From Kribbella pratensis (GTDB lineage Bacteria; Actinomycetota; Actinomycetes; Propionibacteriales; Kribbellaceae), in assembly GCF_004365355.1 (NCBI RefSeq), contig NZ_SODP01000001.1:3098481-3162480 (forward strand): DNA of 64,000 nucleotides. The letters are read 5' to 3'. Each line of letters opens with the position of its first letter. The stretch's first letter is position 1. The notes beneath the pieces were generated by a model that was not told where the DNA came from, made no database searches, and saw only the letters and a list, made by a program, of their open reading frames with translations. Made by a program: the position numbers and the translations under genes. Positions 34,342 to 43,622 of this stretch are shown here, in pieces.

Positions 34342-35280
34342 TCAGACGCCGGGTGGGACAGCCACGACCTTGCCGTGAATCTCTCCCGCGTCGGCCTGCT
34401 GATGGATCGCCGGCAGCTCACTCAACGGCACGCGCCGGGCGATCTCGACGTGGAGGTCGCCGCTGTCGACAAGGCCGACGAGATGCGAGAGGACGTCTGC
34501 GTCCGGGTGGAGGAAGATCGTGGCCGCGCGCACGTTTCGCTGCTCGTCCCCGGGCGTCGGGACGGTCGGAGTCGTGGAGACGACCACGCCGCCGTCACGG
34601 ACCCGGGCGACCAGAGCAGTGAACCCGTCGGGGGTGATCGGAGCCAGGTTGAGGAGCACATCGACGGGCTCGGTGACCGCGTCGAGCACAGTGATAGCCG
34701 TGTGGTCGATGATCTCGTCCGCACCGGCCGCCTTGACGATCTCGCTGCTGCGCGGGCTCGCGGTGGCGATGACATACGCGCCTGCACGCTTGGCCAGCTG
34801 TACGGCGTATCCGCCGACCGGGCCGCCGGCGCCGTTGATCAGAAGCCGCTGACCGGCCTTCAGCTCACCGGCCTCGAAGAGCGCCTGTGAGGCGGTGAGC
34901 CCGACCGACGGCAGCCCCGCAGCATCAGCCAGCGGGATGCTCGTCGGCGCCTTCACCAGCGCGTCCGCCGGGGCGACGACGTACTGCGCTGCCGAGCCGT
35001 CAGCGTCCATCGGGATGAACCCGACGACGCTCTCCCCCACAGCGAGACCGTCCACCCCGTCGCCGAGCGCGTCGACCGTGCCGGAGACGTCGTAGCCCGG
35101 AATGTGTGGCAACGTCACCGGGATCGGTAGGAATCCGCCGCGGAGGCCGCCGTCGGCCGGGTTGTACGCCGACCCGGCGACCTGGATGCGCACCTGGCCC
35201 ACCCCGGGGATCGGTAGCTCGGCGTCCTCATAGCGCAGAACTTCAGGGCCACCCGTTGCGTGGAACCGTACTGCCTTCAT
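34342..35280 (-). CDS. NADPH:quinone-reductase-like zinc-independent oxidoreductase (MDR family)
   Basis: A 312-residue medium-chain dehydrogenase/reductase. The N-terminal GroES-like domain reads MKAVRFHATGGPEVLRYED, and the Rossmann domain has LINGAGGPVGGYAVQLA. No zinc-ligand Cys cluster is seen, so it is of the quinone-reductase type. GGGAAGAG precedes the ATG at 35280. It is divergent from a MarR regulator with three near-identical palindromes between, so induction by a quinone or electrophile is likely. Confidence 0.9.
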   Translation of the reverse strand: MKAVRFHATGGPEVLRYEDAELPIPGVGQVRIQVAGSAYNPADGGLRGGFLPIPVTLPHIPGYDVSGTVDALGDGVDGLAVGESVVGFIPMDADGSAAQYVVAPADALVKAPTSIPLADAAGLPSVGLTASQALFEAGELKAGQRLLINGAGGPVGGYAVQLAKRAGAYVIATASPRSSEIVKAAGADEIIDHTAITVLDAVTEPVDVLLNLAPITPDGFTALVARVRDGGVVVSTTPTVPTPGDEQRNVRAATIFLHPDADVLSHLVGLVDSGDLHVEIARRVPLSELPAIHQQADAGEIHGKVVAVPPGV

Positions 35281-35300
35281 CGTCTCTTCCCTTCGCAATG

Positions 35301-35375
35301 TGCTTCGGATTCGAAGCAACTGGAACGAAGGTAGCATTGCTTCGAATTAGAAGCAAGTGCTTCGAGTTAGAAGCA
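35301..35375. promoter_or_regulatory. Three 18-bp MarR operators
   Basis: Sites TGCTTCGGATTCGAAGCA (35301-35318), TGCTTCGAATTAGAAGCA (35338-35355) and TGCTTCGAGTTAGAAGCA (35358-35375) share the dyad TGCTTCG/GAAGCA. The second and third start 20 bp apart. The first is nearest the reductase gene and the other two nearest marR, so one repressor could control both directions. Confidence 0.85.
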
Positions 35376-35379
35376 CTGA

Positions 35380-35385
35380 TAGAGT
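35380..35385 (+). promoter_or_regulatory. -10 element of leaderless promoter for marR
   Basis: TAGAGT, 7 nt before the ATG at 35393 and 4 nt after the last MarR palindrome. Confidence 0.5.
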
Positions 35386-35392
35386 CCGGCTC

Positions 35393-35902
35393 ATGACTTC
35401 CTCGCCGTCGTCTCTGGATGCCACCCAACTGGGCGCGTACTTCGCCCTCATCGAAGCGAGCAGCCTGCTGAAGCACGCCGTCGAGCAGCAGTTACGCGAG
35501 GCCGGGGACCTCAGCTACGTGCAGTTCCAGCTCCTGGCCACCCTCGGCGACTCCCCGACCGGCAGCCGGCGGATGACCGATCTGGCCGACGGCGTCGTCT
35601 ACAGCCGCAGCGGGCTGACCTACCAGGCCCAGACACTCGAGAAGCGCGGCCTGGTGACCCGGACACCGTCTTCCGATGACGAGCGCAGCATCACTGTCAC
35701 CATTACCGAGGAAGGGCGGGCTGTGCTCGCGGGGGTCTTCCCCGGTCACGTCACAATCCTCGGCGACCTGCTGTTCGCCCCGCTGTCTCGCTCCGATATC
35801 GAGACGCTCGCCGATATCCTCGGCCGCGCGCGAGATCACATGCGTCAGACCCCGCCTCGGTCGGCGGAGCCACGGCGGCGCAGGAAAGCAGCTGGTAGCT
35901 AG
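35393..35902 (+). CDS. MarR-family transcriptional regulator
   Basis: A 169-residue MarR winged-helix protein (RMTDLADGVVYSRSGLTYQA recognition region, wing TRTPSSDDERSITVTIT). It has a basic C-terminal tail (RRRRKAAGS). It is divergent from the quinone-reductase-like gene and almost certainly binds the three palindromes next to its promoter. Its stop overlaps the convergent azlD stop by 3 nt at a CTAG. Confidence 0.92.
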   Translation: MTSSPSSLDATQLGAYFALIEASSLLKHAVEQQLREAGDLSYVQFQLLATLGDSPTGSRRMTDLADGVVYSRSGLTYQAQTLEKRGLVTRTPSSDDERSITVTITEEGRAVLAGVFPGHVTILGDLLFAPLSRSDIETLADILGRARDHMRQTPPRSAEPRRRRKAAGS

Positions 35903-36195
35903 GCCGACGCGAGGCGGGTCAGGGCCGTGGCGGCGACGCCGGCGGCGACGGACGGCAGGATCGGCAGCCTCAACAGATTGAGGACGCCGGCAACGGCGAC
36001 TCCGATCAGCTCGGTCCAGTCGATGTCGCGGCCCAGGTCGGTGACAAGCAGTCCGGCGAGCAGCGCCGGTGCGGTCAGTCGGGTGATATCGACCAGCGCC
36101 GGCGGTAGGTCCCGCTTCCCGAAGATCAGCGGGCCGGCAGCCTTCATCAACCAGTTAGCGGCGCTCACGGCCAGTATCGACAGCCACAGCTTCAT
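35899..36195 (-). CDS. azlD: AzlD-type branched-chain amino acid exporter subunit
   Basis: A 98-residue protein with about four hydrophobic segments of the AzlD/YgaH type (SAANWLMKAAGPLIFG at the N-terminus). With AzlC it forms a branched-chain amino acid exporter. Its start lies inside the 3' end of azlC, a 41-nt overlap. Confidence 0.85.
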   Translation of the reverse strand: MKLWLSILAVSAANWLMKAAGPLIFGKRDLPPALVDITRLTAPALLAGLLVTDLGRDIDWTELIGVAVAGVLNLLRLPILPSVAAGVAATALTRLASA

Positions 36196-36865
36196 CAGGC
36201 CTCCTTCGTCGCAATCCGATCAGGGTGGCCGCAGCGGCGCCGAGCAAGGCGTAGCTGGGGCCGGTGAGGAACAACAGCGCGGCGGAGATCATCGCGCCGA
36301 GCGCACAGGCCAGCATCGCGCGCCGGGAACGACGTACCTCGTCGATCAGCAAGATGATGAAGAACGCCGGGAACGCGACGTCGAGACCGAGCTTGTGCAT
36401 GAGCTCCGGGGAGGGACCGGCCAATACGCCGGCGGCCGTGCCCGCGGTCCAGCAGATCCATTGCGGGACGCTGACTCCGATCAGCCGCCAGACGTCGTAC
36501 CGGTCGTCCTCCTCGTGTGCGGCCACGAACGACGCGTCGACGATCGCCTGCGCCTGCAGCACCCGCGCGAACCGGCCACCGCGCAGGCTGGGCGCGATCG
36601 CGACACTCATCACCAGGTAGCGCACGTTGATCGCCATCGCCGCGACGATCGCCGCCAGGACGGTTGCTCCCGACAACGAACTCAGCAACGTGAACTGCGC
36701 CGATCCGCTGAACGCGAACGCGGAGAACGCGACCGTCTCCACGCTCCCCCATCCGCGGGCCCGTGCTTCGGCGCCGAAATTGAGCGCCAGTACTCCGGTC
36801 GCGAGCGCCGGTCCGACGCCGAGACGGAGTCCGCGGACGAACGACTGCCGATCGGACGACCTCAT
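36155..36865 (-). CDS. azlC: AzlC-type branched-chain amino acid exporter subunit
   Basis: A 236-residue integral membrane protein of the AzlC/YgaZ family (FAFSGSAQFTLLSSL, NVRYLVMSVAIAPSL are typical). It pumps out branched-chain amino acids or their analogues with AzlD. The ATG at 36865 overlaps the CGNR regulator stop by 4 nt, so regulator, azlC and azlD are co-translated. Confidence 0.88.
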   Translation of the reverse strand: MRSSDRQSFVRGLRLGVGPALATGVLALNFGAEARARGWGSVETVAFSAFAFSGSAQFTLLSSLSGATVLAAIVAAMAINVRYLVMSVAIAPSLRGGRFARVLQAQAIVDASFVAAHEEDDRYDVWRLIGVSVPQWICWTAGTAAGVLAGPSPELMHKLGLDVAFPAFFIILLIDEVRRSRRAMLACALGAMISAALLFLTGPSYALLGAAAATLIGLRRRRPDEAVAVDTGRERR

Positions 36866-37413
36866 GCTGTCCTCCCGCCCCGGGCCCGCTCGTAGTGGCG
36901 TCGAGCGCGAGCCCGGTTGCCGCAGTCGGCCGAGCTGCACCACCGGCGCGATCCGTTCTTGCTCCGGTCCAGGAACAGCCAGCCGCAGCCCCCATCTCCG
37001 CACTGACGCAGCCGACCGAGGTCCTCGTCCTCGAACAGCCGCCAGACCGCCAGCCGGACGGCGCCGGCCGGATCATCGGCTCGCCATCCGAACGGATCCA
37101 GCTCGACCGAGGCTGACCGGACGACGCCGGTGACGAGCTCGTGCAACGCGTCGATCGCGGCACGGGTCGGCTGTCCTCCGACCGCCAGAGGCGCCAGTAC
37201 GTCGTACGCAACGTCCCGCGCGGCGACCAGGTCGTCGCGCAGCTGCGTCGTCACGGCTTCGTCCGGGCTCACGCCGGCGGCAAGCAACCAGAGCTGCACC
37301 TTCGGCAACTCCGCGAAGCGATCGACGGTCCGCGCGGGATCGAGACGCCAGGCAACGGTGTTCACGAGGTCGAGCCCGAGATGCCCTCCGATCAACTCCG
37401 GCCGATACTCCAT
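36862..37413 (-). CDS. CGNR zinc-finger (ABATE-domain) regulator
   Basis: A 183-residue protein. The N-terminal ABATE-like region (GGHLGLDLVNTVAWR) is followed by a C-terminal CGNR zinc finger: CGDGGCGWLFLDRSKNGSRR, then WCSSADCGNRARARRHY. Such proteins are stress-linked transcriptional regulators. GGAGGTGG precedes the ATG at 37413, and a 34-bp inverted repeat covers its promoter. It leads the azlCD operon and probably represses it. Confidence 0.85.
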   Translation of the reverse strand: MEYRPELIGGHLGLDLVNTVAWRLDPARTVDRFAELPKVQLWLLAAGVSPDEAVTTQLRDDLVAARDVAYDVLAPLAVGGQPTRAAIDALHELVTGVVRSASVELDPFGWRADDPAGAVRLAVWRLFEDEDLGRLRQCGDGGCGWLFLDRSKNGSRRWCSSADCGNRARARRHYERARGGRTA

Positions 37414-37435
37414 CCCGAACCACCTCCATCCCCGA

Positions 37436-37469
37436 CTCTAACAGGCAATATGCTTTTTGCCCATTAGAG
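37436..37469. promoter_or_regulatory. Long inverted repeat over the CGNR-azlCD promoter
   Basis: Arms CTCTAA..GGCAA and TTGCC..TTAGAG face each other over 34 bp. On the minus strand the outer arm contains TAGAGT, a likely -10, so a bound protein would block transcription. A terminator role for the GH13 gene is unlikely because that gene ends downstream of it. Confidence 0.6.
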
Positions 37470-37485
37470 CCGTGGCGGCCGGCGG

Positions 37486-39159
37486 TCAGATCAGGTAGCG
37501 GTCCTGTGGACCGACGATGCGGAGCCAGCGAGCGGCGTGGGGCTCGAGCTGCAGCGACAGCGTGCCGTCCGCGGCCAGGTCAGTGGACTCGTCGCGCAGT
37601 AGATCGACGGCGCGCAGTCCGACGCCCGAACCGGCGACCGCGAGCTTCACCTCGGTCGCCTCGGCCGCGAAGTTGTGAGCAGTGACGATGGCGCCACCCT
37701 CGTACTCCGATCGGTGCGCGAAGACGGCCGGGGCGTTGTGCTCGAGAATCGTGCACTCTCCCCACGACAGCTCCGGGCACTCCCGATAACGCCGGATGAG
37801 CAGTTTCATCCAGTTGAGCAGGGAGTCCGGGTCCCGGCGTTGGGCGGCGACATTGACGTTCTGGGGACCGAACTCGCCTTCGGTGACCGGCGCCCTGAGC
37901 TGTGACGGGTCGGCCGTCGAGAAGCCGCCGTTCGGCCCGGAGGTCCACTGCATCGGCGTACGGACCGCGCCTCGGCCCTCGATGGCGAGGTTCTCGCCCA
38001 TTCCGATCTCCTCGCCGTAGAACAGCACCGGCGTACCGGGCAGCGAGAACAGCAGGCTGTAGACCATCTTGAGCCGCGCCTGGTCGTTGCCCAGCATCGG
38101 CGGCAGGCGTCGGCGCAGACCGCGGCCGTAGAGTTGCATGTCCTTGTCCGGTCCGAACGCGTCGAACACCTCCTGGCGCTCGTCGTCGGACAGTTTGTCC
38201 AGCGTCAGCTCGTCGTGGTTGCGCACGAACGTCGCCCACTGGCCCTCCTCGGCAGCCGGCGGGCGTTGCCGCAGCGCTTTCACCAGCTCGGCCGGATCAT
38301 TACGCGCCAGCGACAGGTAGAGCCGCTGCATCCCGATGAAGTCGAAGCACATCGTCAGCTCGTCGCCGTCTTCGTCACCGAAGAAGCGGCGCGTCTCGGA
38401 GTACGGAAGATTGACCTCGCCGAGCAGCATCGACCGTCCGTAGCGGCGGTCCAGGAACGCTCGCAGATCGCGCAGGTAGTCGTGCGGATCCGGCAGGTTG
38501 CCGGCGTCCTCGGCGCCGGACGTGTCGAGCAGGAACGGTACGGCGTCCACGCGGAAGCCGGACAGCCCGAGCTGCGACCAGAAGCCGATCACCCGCTCGA
38601 TCTCCTCGCGCACCTCGGCGTTCGCGATGTCGAGATCCGGCTGGTACTTGTAGAAGCGGTGCAGGTAGTACTGGCCCGCCTCGTCGTCGTACTGCCAGAG
38701 GCTTGTCTCCTTGTCCGGGAAGACGATGCCCTCGTGCTGGTTCGCCGGCGGCTCGTCCTGCCAGACGTACCAATCGCGGTACGGCGATTGCCGCGAGGCG
38801 CGCGCGCTCTGGAACCACGGGTGCGCGTTCGAGGTGTGGTTGACGACCAGGTCCGCGATGACCCGGATCCCGCGGTCCTGGGCCAGCGTGATCAGCTCGA
38901 CCAGATCACCGTGCGTACCCAGCTGCGGATCGACACCGTAGAAGTCGGTGATGTCGTACCCGTCGTCGCGGTCCGGACTTGGATAGAACGGCATCAGCCA
39001 GACACACGTCACCCCTAGATCGGCCAGATGATCGATCCGCTGGGCGACCCCAGCCAGATCCCCCGATCCGTCACCGTTGGTGTCGAAGAAGGTCTCGACA
39101 TCGAGGCAGTAGATCACTGCGTTCTTCCACCACACATCCGCCGTCTCAGTCAGTCGCAT
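37486..39159 (-). CDS. GH13 alpha-amylase-family enzyme (trehalose-synthase-like)
   Basis: A 557-residue glycoside hydrolase 13 protein. Conserved regions: DLVVNHTS (residues 103-110), GFRVDAVPF with nucleophile Asp205, GEVN with acid Glu248, and FVRNHDE with Asp316. The order DVETFFDTNGDGSGDLAGV and YGVDPQLGTHGDL fits maltose-acting trehalose-synthase or oligo-glucosidase relatives. The C-terminus is a beta domain. No signal peptide, so cytoplasmic. GGGGAAGG precedes the ATG at 39159. Confidence 0.88.
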   Translation of the reverse strand: MRLTETADVWWKNAVIYCLDVETFFDTNGDGSGDLAGVAQRIDHLADLGVTCVWLMPFYPSPDRDDGYDITDFYGVDPQLGTHGDLVELITLAQDRGIRVIADLVVNHTSNAHPWFQSARASRQSPYRDWYVWQDEPPANQHEGIVFPDKETSLWQYDDEAGQYYLHRFYKYQPDLDIANAEVREEIERVIGFWSQLGLSGFRVDAVPFLLDTSGAEDAGNLPDPHDYLRDLRAFLDRRYGRSMLLGEVNLPYSETRRFFGDEDGDELTMCFDFIGMQRLYLSLARNDPAELVKALRQRPPAAEEGQWATFVRNHDELTLDKLSDDERQEVFDAFGPDKDMQLYGRGLRRRLPPMLGNDQARLKMVYSLLFSLPGTPVLFYGEEIGMGENLAIEGRGAVRTPMQWTSGPNGGFSTADPSQLRAPVTEGEFGPQNVNVAAQRRDPDSLLNWMKLLIRRYRECPELSWGECTILEHNAPAVFAHRSEYEGGAIVTAHNFAAEATEVKLAVAGSGVGLRAVDLLRDESTDLAADGTLSLQLEPHAARWLRIVGPQDRYLI

Positions 39160-39213
39160 ACCTTCCCCGTGCCCATCGCGTAACGTCTGGCGGCCTCCGT
39201 GACACAGACGGGC

Positions 39214-40062
39214 ATGACGATCGAACGAACACCGTTGTTCTGCGACACGGACCTGGCGCAGCGGATCGAGCGAGCCGAAACCGAGCTCATCGAAGCCACC
39301 GCGCTCGCCACTCACCGTCGCCTCGACAACGGCCGGGGTTTCGTGATCCCGCTGGCAGGCGGCCTCGCGAGCTTCGCCGACGACGACTCGCCGTTCAACA
39401 AGGTCGTCGGGCTCGGCTTCGACGGCGTACCGGCCGACGACGTACTCGACGAGATCGAGCACGCGTACGCCGGCGTGGGCGCACCTGTGCAGGTCGAGCT
39501 ACCGCATCTCGCCGACCCGGAGATCGGCATCGTCCTCAGCCGGCACGGATACCGGTTGGAGTCGTTCGAGAACGTGCTCGGCATCGCCATCGCCGACAAG
39601 TACGACGTCACGCTGCCCGACGGAATCGAGATCCGCCCGAGCGGTGACGACGAGCTCGACCTTTGGCTGAACCTGATGGCCGACGCCGTCGCCGTACCGG
39701 ACACCCAGGGAGTTCCGTGGCGCGAGGAGTTCCCGCGCGACACCTACATCGAGGCCGAACGCGACGCCGCGGCAGCCGACATCACGCGCTACATCGCCGT
39801 ACTGAACGGCGAAATCGCCGGCGGGGCCGGACTCCGGACAACCGGGGGTGTCGCCCAGTTCGCGGGCGCCGCCACACTCCCCGGCCATCGTCGCCGGGGC
39901 ATCCAGTCCGCTCTCCTCTTCACCCGCCTGTCCGACGCCGCCGCCGCAGGCTGCGACGTCGGTGTCATCACCACCCAACCGGCATCGAAGTCCCAGCAGA
40001 ACGCCCAACGCAGCGGCTTCGACCTCCTCTATACCCGCGCGGTCCTGGTGAAGCCTGTTTGA
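39214..40062 (+). CDS. GNAT-family N-acetyltransferase
   Basis: A 282-residue protein. The C-terminal half is a GNAT fold with the acetyl-CoA loop GAATLPGHRRRGIQSALL. The N-terminal half looks like a degenerate GNAT-like domain (GLGFDGVPADDVLDEIEHAY). The acceptor is unknown. An in-frame GTG at 39199 is an alternative start. It diverges from the GH13 gene, and NDH-2 follows 29 nt downstream. Confidence 0.85.
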   Translation: MTIERTPLFCDTDLAQRIERAETELIEATALATHRRLDNGRGFVIPLAGGLASFADDDSPFNKVVGLGFDGVPADDVLDEIEHAYAGVGAPVQVELPHLADPEIGIVLSRHGYRLESFENVLGIAIADKYDVTLPDGIEIRPSGDDELDLWLNLMADAVAVPDTQGVPWREEFPRDTYIEAERDAAAADITRYIAVLNGEIAGGAGLRTTGGVAQFAGAATLPGHRRRGIQSALLFTRLSDAAAAGCDVGVITTQPASKSQQNAQRSGFDLLYTRAVLVKPV

Positions 40063-40091
40063 TGGGTTGGCGGCGCAGGTACTGGTGGCCC

Positions 40092-41390
40092 ATGAACAGG
40101 CCCAGGATTGTCATAGTGGGTGCCGGGTTCGCCGGCTTCCATGCCGCACGCCGACTGCGGAAACTCGCCAGGAATCGCGCCGAGATCATCCTGGTGAACC
40201 CCACCGACTACTTCCTCTACGTCCCGCTCCTACCGGAGGTCGCGACAGGGATCATCGAACCCCGGCGAGTGACGGTGTCGCTCGCCGACACTCTGCCCGG
40301 CGTACGGCTGATCCTCGGTGAGGTCGACGGTCTCAACCTCGACACCCGGACAGTGCGGTACGCCGAACCGGGCGGCGGGCGCGGCGAGTTGTCGTACGAC
40401 CGGCTGCTCATTGCGGCCGGCAGCGTCAACAAGCTCCTGCCCATTCCGGGAATCGCCGAGTGTGCACACGGTTTCCGCGGGATTCCCGAAGCGATCTTCC
40501 TCCGCGACCACCTCACCGAACAGCTCGAACTTGCCGACGCGACCGACGACCAGTCCGCCCGCGACGCCCTGTGCACATTCGTGGTCGTCGGAGCCGGATA
40601 CACCGGTACGGAAGTCGCCGCACACGGCGTCCTCTACACCGAACTACTGAGGAAGCGCCATCCCAGGCTCCGTGATCAGCACATCCGGTGGCTGCTCCTC
40701 GACGTCGCAGACCGCGTTCTGCCAGAACTCGACGAACGCCTTTCGCGTACGGCCGACAAAGTACTGCGGGAGCGCGGCGTCGAGGTCCGGATGGGCCTCT
40801 CGGTCGAGGAGGCAACGCGCGACGGCGTACGTCTCACCGACAAGACCTTCGTCCCGACACAATCACTGATCTGGTGCGTCGGAGTGCGGCCCGATCCGCT
40901 GGTGGAAGGGCTCGGTCTGAAGACCGACAAGGGTCGCCTGGTCGTCGACGAGTACCTCCGGGTGCCCGGTCGTCCGGAGGTCTTCGCCTGCGGTGACGCG
41001 GCCGCCGTACCTGATCTCACCAGGCCCGGCGAGGTGACGCCGATGACCGCACAGCACGCCGAACGACAAGGCAAACGGGCGGCTGCGAACATCGCGGCGA
41101 GCTTCGGAAGCGGCACCCAGCAGCCCTACCGGCATGAGGATCTCGGTTTCCTCGTCGACCTCGGCGGCACCCAAGCAGCCGCTGATCCGCTCCACGTGCC
41201 GTTGGCCGGCCTGCCTGCGAAGGTCGTCACCCGCGGATACCACCTGCTGTCGATGCCCGGGAACCGCGTCCGCACAGCCACCGACTGGTTGTTCGACGCC
41301 GTCCTGGGGCGTCAGACGACGCAACTCGGCGTCATCCCGGCCGACGACGTACCGCTCGAAACTGCGGCGCCGGAACGGCTACACAGCTGA
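40092..41390 (+). CDS. Type II NADH dehydrogenase-like NAD(P)/FAD oxidoreductase
   Basis: A 432-residue flavoprotein. The FAD-binding motif is VIVGAGFAGFHAARRL, the second Rossmann (NADH) motif is FVVVGAGYTGTEVA, and FACGDAAAVPD is the conserved FAD loop. TPMTAQHAERQGKRAAANI is typical of NDH-2. It oxidises NADH and reduces membrane quinone without pumping protons. ATG 40062, which overlaps the GNAT stop, is an alternative start adding ten residues (GWRRRYWWP). Confidence 0.88.
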   Translation: MNRPRIVIVGAGFAGFHAARRLRKLARNRAEIILVNPTDYFLYVPLLPEVATGIIEPRRVTVSLADTLPGVRLILGEVDGLNLDTRTVRYAEPGGGRGELSYDRLLIAAGSVNKLLPIPGIAECAHGFRGIPEAIFLRDHLTEQLELADATDDQSARDALCTFVVVGAGYTGTEVAAHGVLYTELLRKRHPRLRDQHIRWLLLDVADRVLPELDERLSRTADKVLRERGVEVRMGLSVEEATRDGVRLTDKTFVPTQSLIWCVGVRPDPLVEGLGLKTDKGRLVVDEYLRVPGRPEVFACGDAAAVPDLTRPGEVTPMTAQHAERQGKRAAANIAASFGSGTQQPYRHEDLGFLVDLGGTQAAADPLHVPLAGLPAKVVTRGYHLLSMPGNRVRTATDWLFDAVLGRQTTQLGVIPADDVPLETAAPERLHS

Positions 41391-41401
41391 CCCGGGTAGC
41401 C

Positions 41402-41433
41402 CCGAGGGGTGCGGGCTTGCCCACACCCCTCGG
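41402..41433 (+). terminator. Hairpin after NDH-2
   Basis: CCGAGGGGTG pairs with CACCCCTCGG (10 bp), with a further GGGC/GCCC stem inside. It starts 11 nt after the NDH-2 stop. No T-tract. The remaining 155 bases to 41588 hold nothing I recognise. Confidence 0.7.
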
Positions 41434-41588
41434 CTCCGGCTGCAACCGGCGGGCCTCGTGTGCTGCTGGTCTGAACACAGAGGCCGCGGCGCCGGGCGAC
41501 TCGGGGGCATCAACCCGGCACCATGTCTATTCGGTACCCACCGAGGACAGTCGCAATCAAGCGGCTGAGCCGGGCTCCTGGCAGCTGT

Positions 41589-41945
41589 CTACCGTGCCAG
41601 GCGGCTGTGCTCCAGGTCACCCCAGACCTGGACGATTCTGCCGTCCGCCACGCGGTACATCGCGAGTTCCTGCAGGCTCGCGGTCCGGCCGGCGGAGGTG
41701 GTGTACGTGTCGATCAGGTGTGCGCTGAGCCACTCACCGTCAACCAGGAGATGCCGCAGCTCCCAGTGGAAGTCCGGATACTCCTGTACGACGCTTTGCA
41801 GGCCCCCGGCGTACCGCTGCAGATCGTGCGGCACACCATTCACCTCGACTGATCCGTCGACGAACTCGCCCAACTCGTCGAACCGATGCTCGTTACACCG
41901 CTGCAGATAACTGCGGTAGAAGTCGTCCAGTTCTCCACGCTTCAT
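41589..41945 (-). CDS. SnoaL/NTF2-like protein
   Basis: A 118-residue single-domain protein with the NTF2-like pattern (FYRSYLQRCNEHRFDELGEF, HWELRHLLVDGEWLSAHL, AMYRVADGRIVQVWGDLE), close to the ester-cyclase/SnoaL group. Catalysis is not certain. It follows the DJ-1-family gene by 7 nt on the same strand. Confidence 0.8.
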   Translation of the reverse strand: MKRGELDDFYRSYLQRCNEHRFDELGEFVDGSVEVNGVPHDLQRYAGGLQSVVQEYPDFHWELRHLLVDGEWLSAHLIDTYTTSAGRTASLQELAMYRVADGRIVQVWGDLEHSRLAR

Positions 41946-41952
41946 GACACGG

Positions 41953-42474
41953 TCAGCCGAGAGCCTTCAGCAGGGCTTCCGAGAACGCCGGCAGGTCGTC
42001 CGGGTTCCGGCTGGTGATCAGGTTCTCGTCGGTGGCGACTTCCTGATCCACCCAGTTGGCGCCGGCATTGCGCAGGTCGGTCTGCAGGCTGGGCCAGGAC
42101 GTCAGCGTACGTCCACGAACGACGTCGGCCTCGATCAACGTCCAGGGTGCATGGCAGATCGCGGCCACAGGCTTGCCGGAGGCAACGAAATCCTTGACGA
42201 AGGCAACCGCCTTGGCGTCGGTCCGCAACGCGTCCGGATTCGCCACCCCGCCTGGCAGGACCAACGCAGCGAACTCGTCCACCGAGACATCTGCGACAAC
42301 CTCGTCGACAGGCAGCTTGTCGGCTGCGGTCAGGTGGTTGAACGTCTGTACCTCGCCACTGTCCGGACTCACCAGCACCGGTTCGTGGCCGGCGTCCTCG
42401 ACCGCCTTCCACGGCTCGGTCAATTCGACCCGCTCAATGCCTTCAGCGGCCACCAGGAATGCAATCCTGCCCAT
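41953..42474 (-). CDS. DJ-1/PfpI-family protein (type 1 glutamine amidotransferase-like)
   Basis: A 173-residue PfpI/YhbO-type protein. The nucleophile elbow is AAICHAPW with the reactive Cys, and VLPGGVANPD is also typical. Family roles include general stress protection and deglycase or chaperone activity, the latter debated. GAGGAGG precedes the ATG at 42474. Confidence 0.9.
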   Translation of the reverse strand: MGRIAFLVAAEGIERVELTEPWKAVEDAGHEPVLVSPDSGEVQTFNHLTAADKLPVDEVVADVSVDEFAALVLPGGVANPDALRTDAKAVAFVKDFVASGKPVAAICHAPWTLIEADVVRGRTLTSWPSLQTDLRNAGANWVDQEVATDENLITSRNPDDLPAFSEALLKALG

Positions 42475-42684
42475 CGATTCCTCCTCAGGTTCACGCGATT
42501 CGAGTGATGACTTCTGGTCGGTACCCGGGACGACTCGGGGGCATGCGGACGGAGCCCTCGGGTGCGCCGGCAAGGGAGATTCGGCGCGATGGATCGGATC
42601 GCGCAACGAGGTACTGTGGAGATGCGTGCCGGGAGCCACGTTCCACCGAGCCAGTCGCGGCCTCTTCCACCGCGTGGAGGCGAC

Positions 42685-43611
42685 GTGGTCTTCGACGACT
42701 TCGACGAGTTCACGATCGAGACAGCCGGCGGCCGTATCTTCGGGGTGCATGCCGGAACCGGTCCGGCGGTGCTGTTACTGCACGGGATGCCGCAGACACA
42801 CCTGATGTGGCGCTATGTCGCGCCGCGCCTGGCCGGCGAGTTCACCGTCGTGGCCACGGACCTCCGCGGTTACGGCGCCTCCGGATTTCCTGGCGCTGAC
42901 GGCGCTGAGGGCGCTGGGGGCGGGCTTCACGGCCATTCGATGCGAAGCCTGGCCGTCGACCAGGTCTCGGTGATGCGCGAGCTGGGGTTCCCGGAGTTCA
43001 GCGTGGTCGGGCACGATCGCGGGGCACGCTGCGCCTACCGCATGGCGCTCGACCACCCCGACACGATCAACGCGCTGGCCGTGATGGACGTCATCCCGAC
43101 CGCAGACGCCTACGCCCGAGCCGATCGCGACTTCGCACTCGGGTACTGGGTCTGGTCGTTCCTGGCAGCCCCGAGCCCTGTCCCTGAACGACTCATCGCC
43201 GGCGACCCCGATGCGTTCGTGGACCACCTGCTGGACACGTGGTCCGACAACCCCCGCGCCTTCGATCCCGAGGCACGGCGGATCTACCGCGAACAGTTCC
43301 ACGACCCGGGCCGCGTGCACGCAATCTGTGAGCAGTACCGCGCCGCGGCCACAGCCGACATCGAGCACGACGAACATGACCGAGGTCGTCAGCTGAGCAT
43401 CCCGGTCCTCGTCCTGTGGAGCTCGACCGGCGCAGTCAACACCTGGTACGACCCGTTGGAGATCTGGCGATCGTGGGCCACCGACGTCAGCGGAGCCGCC
43501 GTCCCAGCCGGCCACTTCCTTCCCGAAGAAGCTCCCGACACCACCCTGGAATCCCTGACGCCCTTCCTGCGAACCGCGATAGCAGGCCCAGCAACGCAGC
43601 GGCGTCGATAA
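42685..43611 (+). CDS. Alpha/beta hydrolase, haloacetate-dehalogenase/epoxide-hydrolase-like
   Basis: A 308-residue alpha/beta hydrolase. [10 protein letters not shown] is the oxyanion region, and the elbow VVGHDRGAR has an Asp nucleophile (Asp111). DLRGYGAS is typical of fluoroacetate dehalogenases and soluble epoxide hydrolases, and the catalytic His is in AGHFLPEE. A small Ala/Gly insertion occurs near residues 69-82. The GTG at 42685 follows GGAGG; longer in-frame extensions are not supported. Confidence 0.87.
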   Translation: MVFDDFDEFTIETAGGRIFGVHAGTGPAVLLLHGMPQTHLMWRYVAPRLAGEFTVVATDLRGYGASGFPGADGAEGAGGGLHGHSMRSLAVDQVSVMRELGFPEFSVVGHDRGARCAYRMALDHPDTINALAVMDVIPTADAYARADRDFALGYWVWSFLAAPSPVPERLIAGDPDAFVDHLLDTWSDNPRAFDPEARRIYREQFHDPGRVHAICEQYRAAATADIEHDEHDRGRQLSIPVLVLWSSTGAVNTWYDPLEIWRSWATDVSGAAVPAGHFLPEEAPDTTLESLTPFLRTAIAGPATQRRR

Positions 43612-43622
43612 GCCACGCGCAG

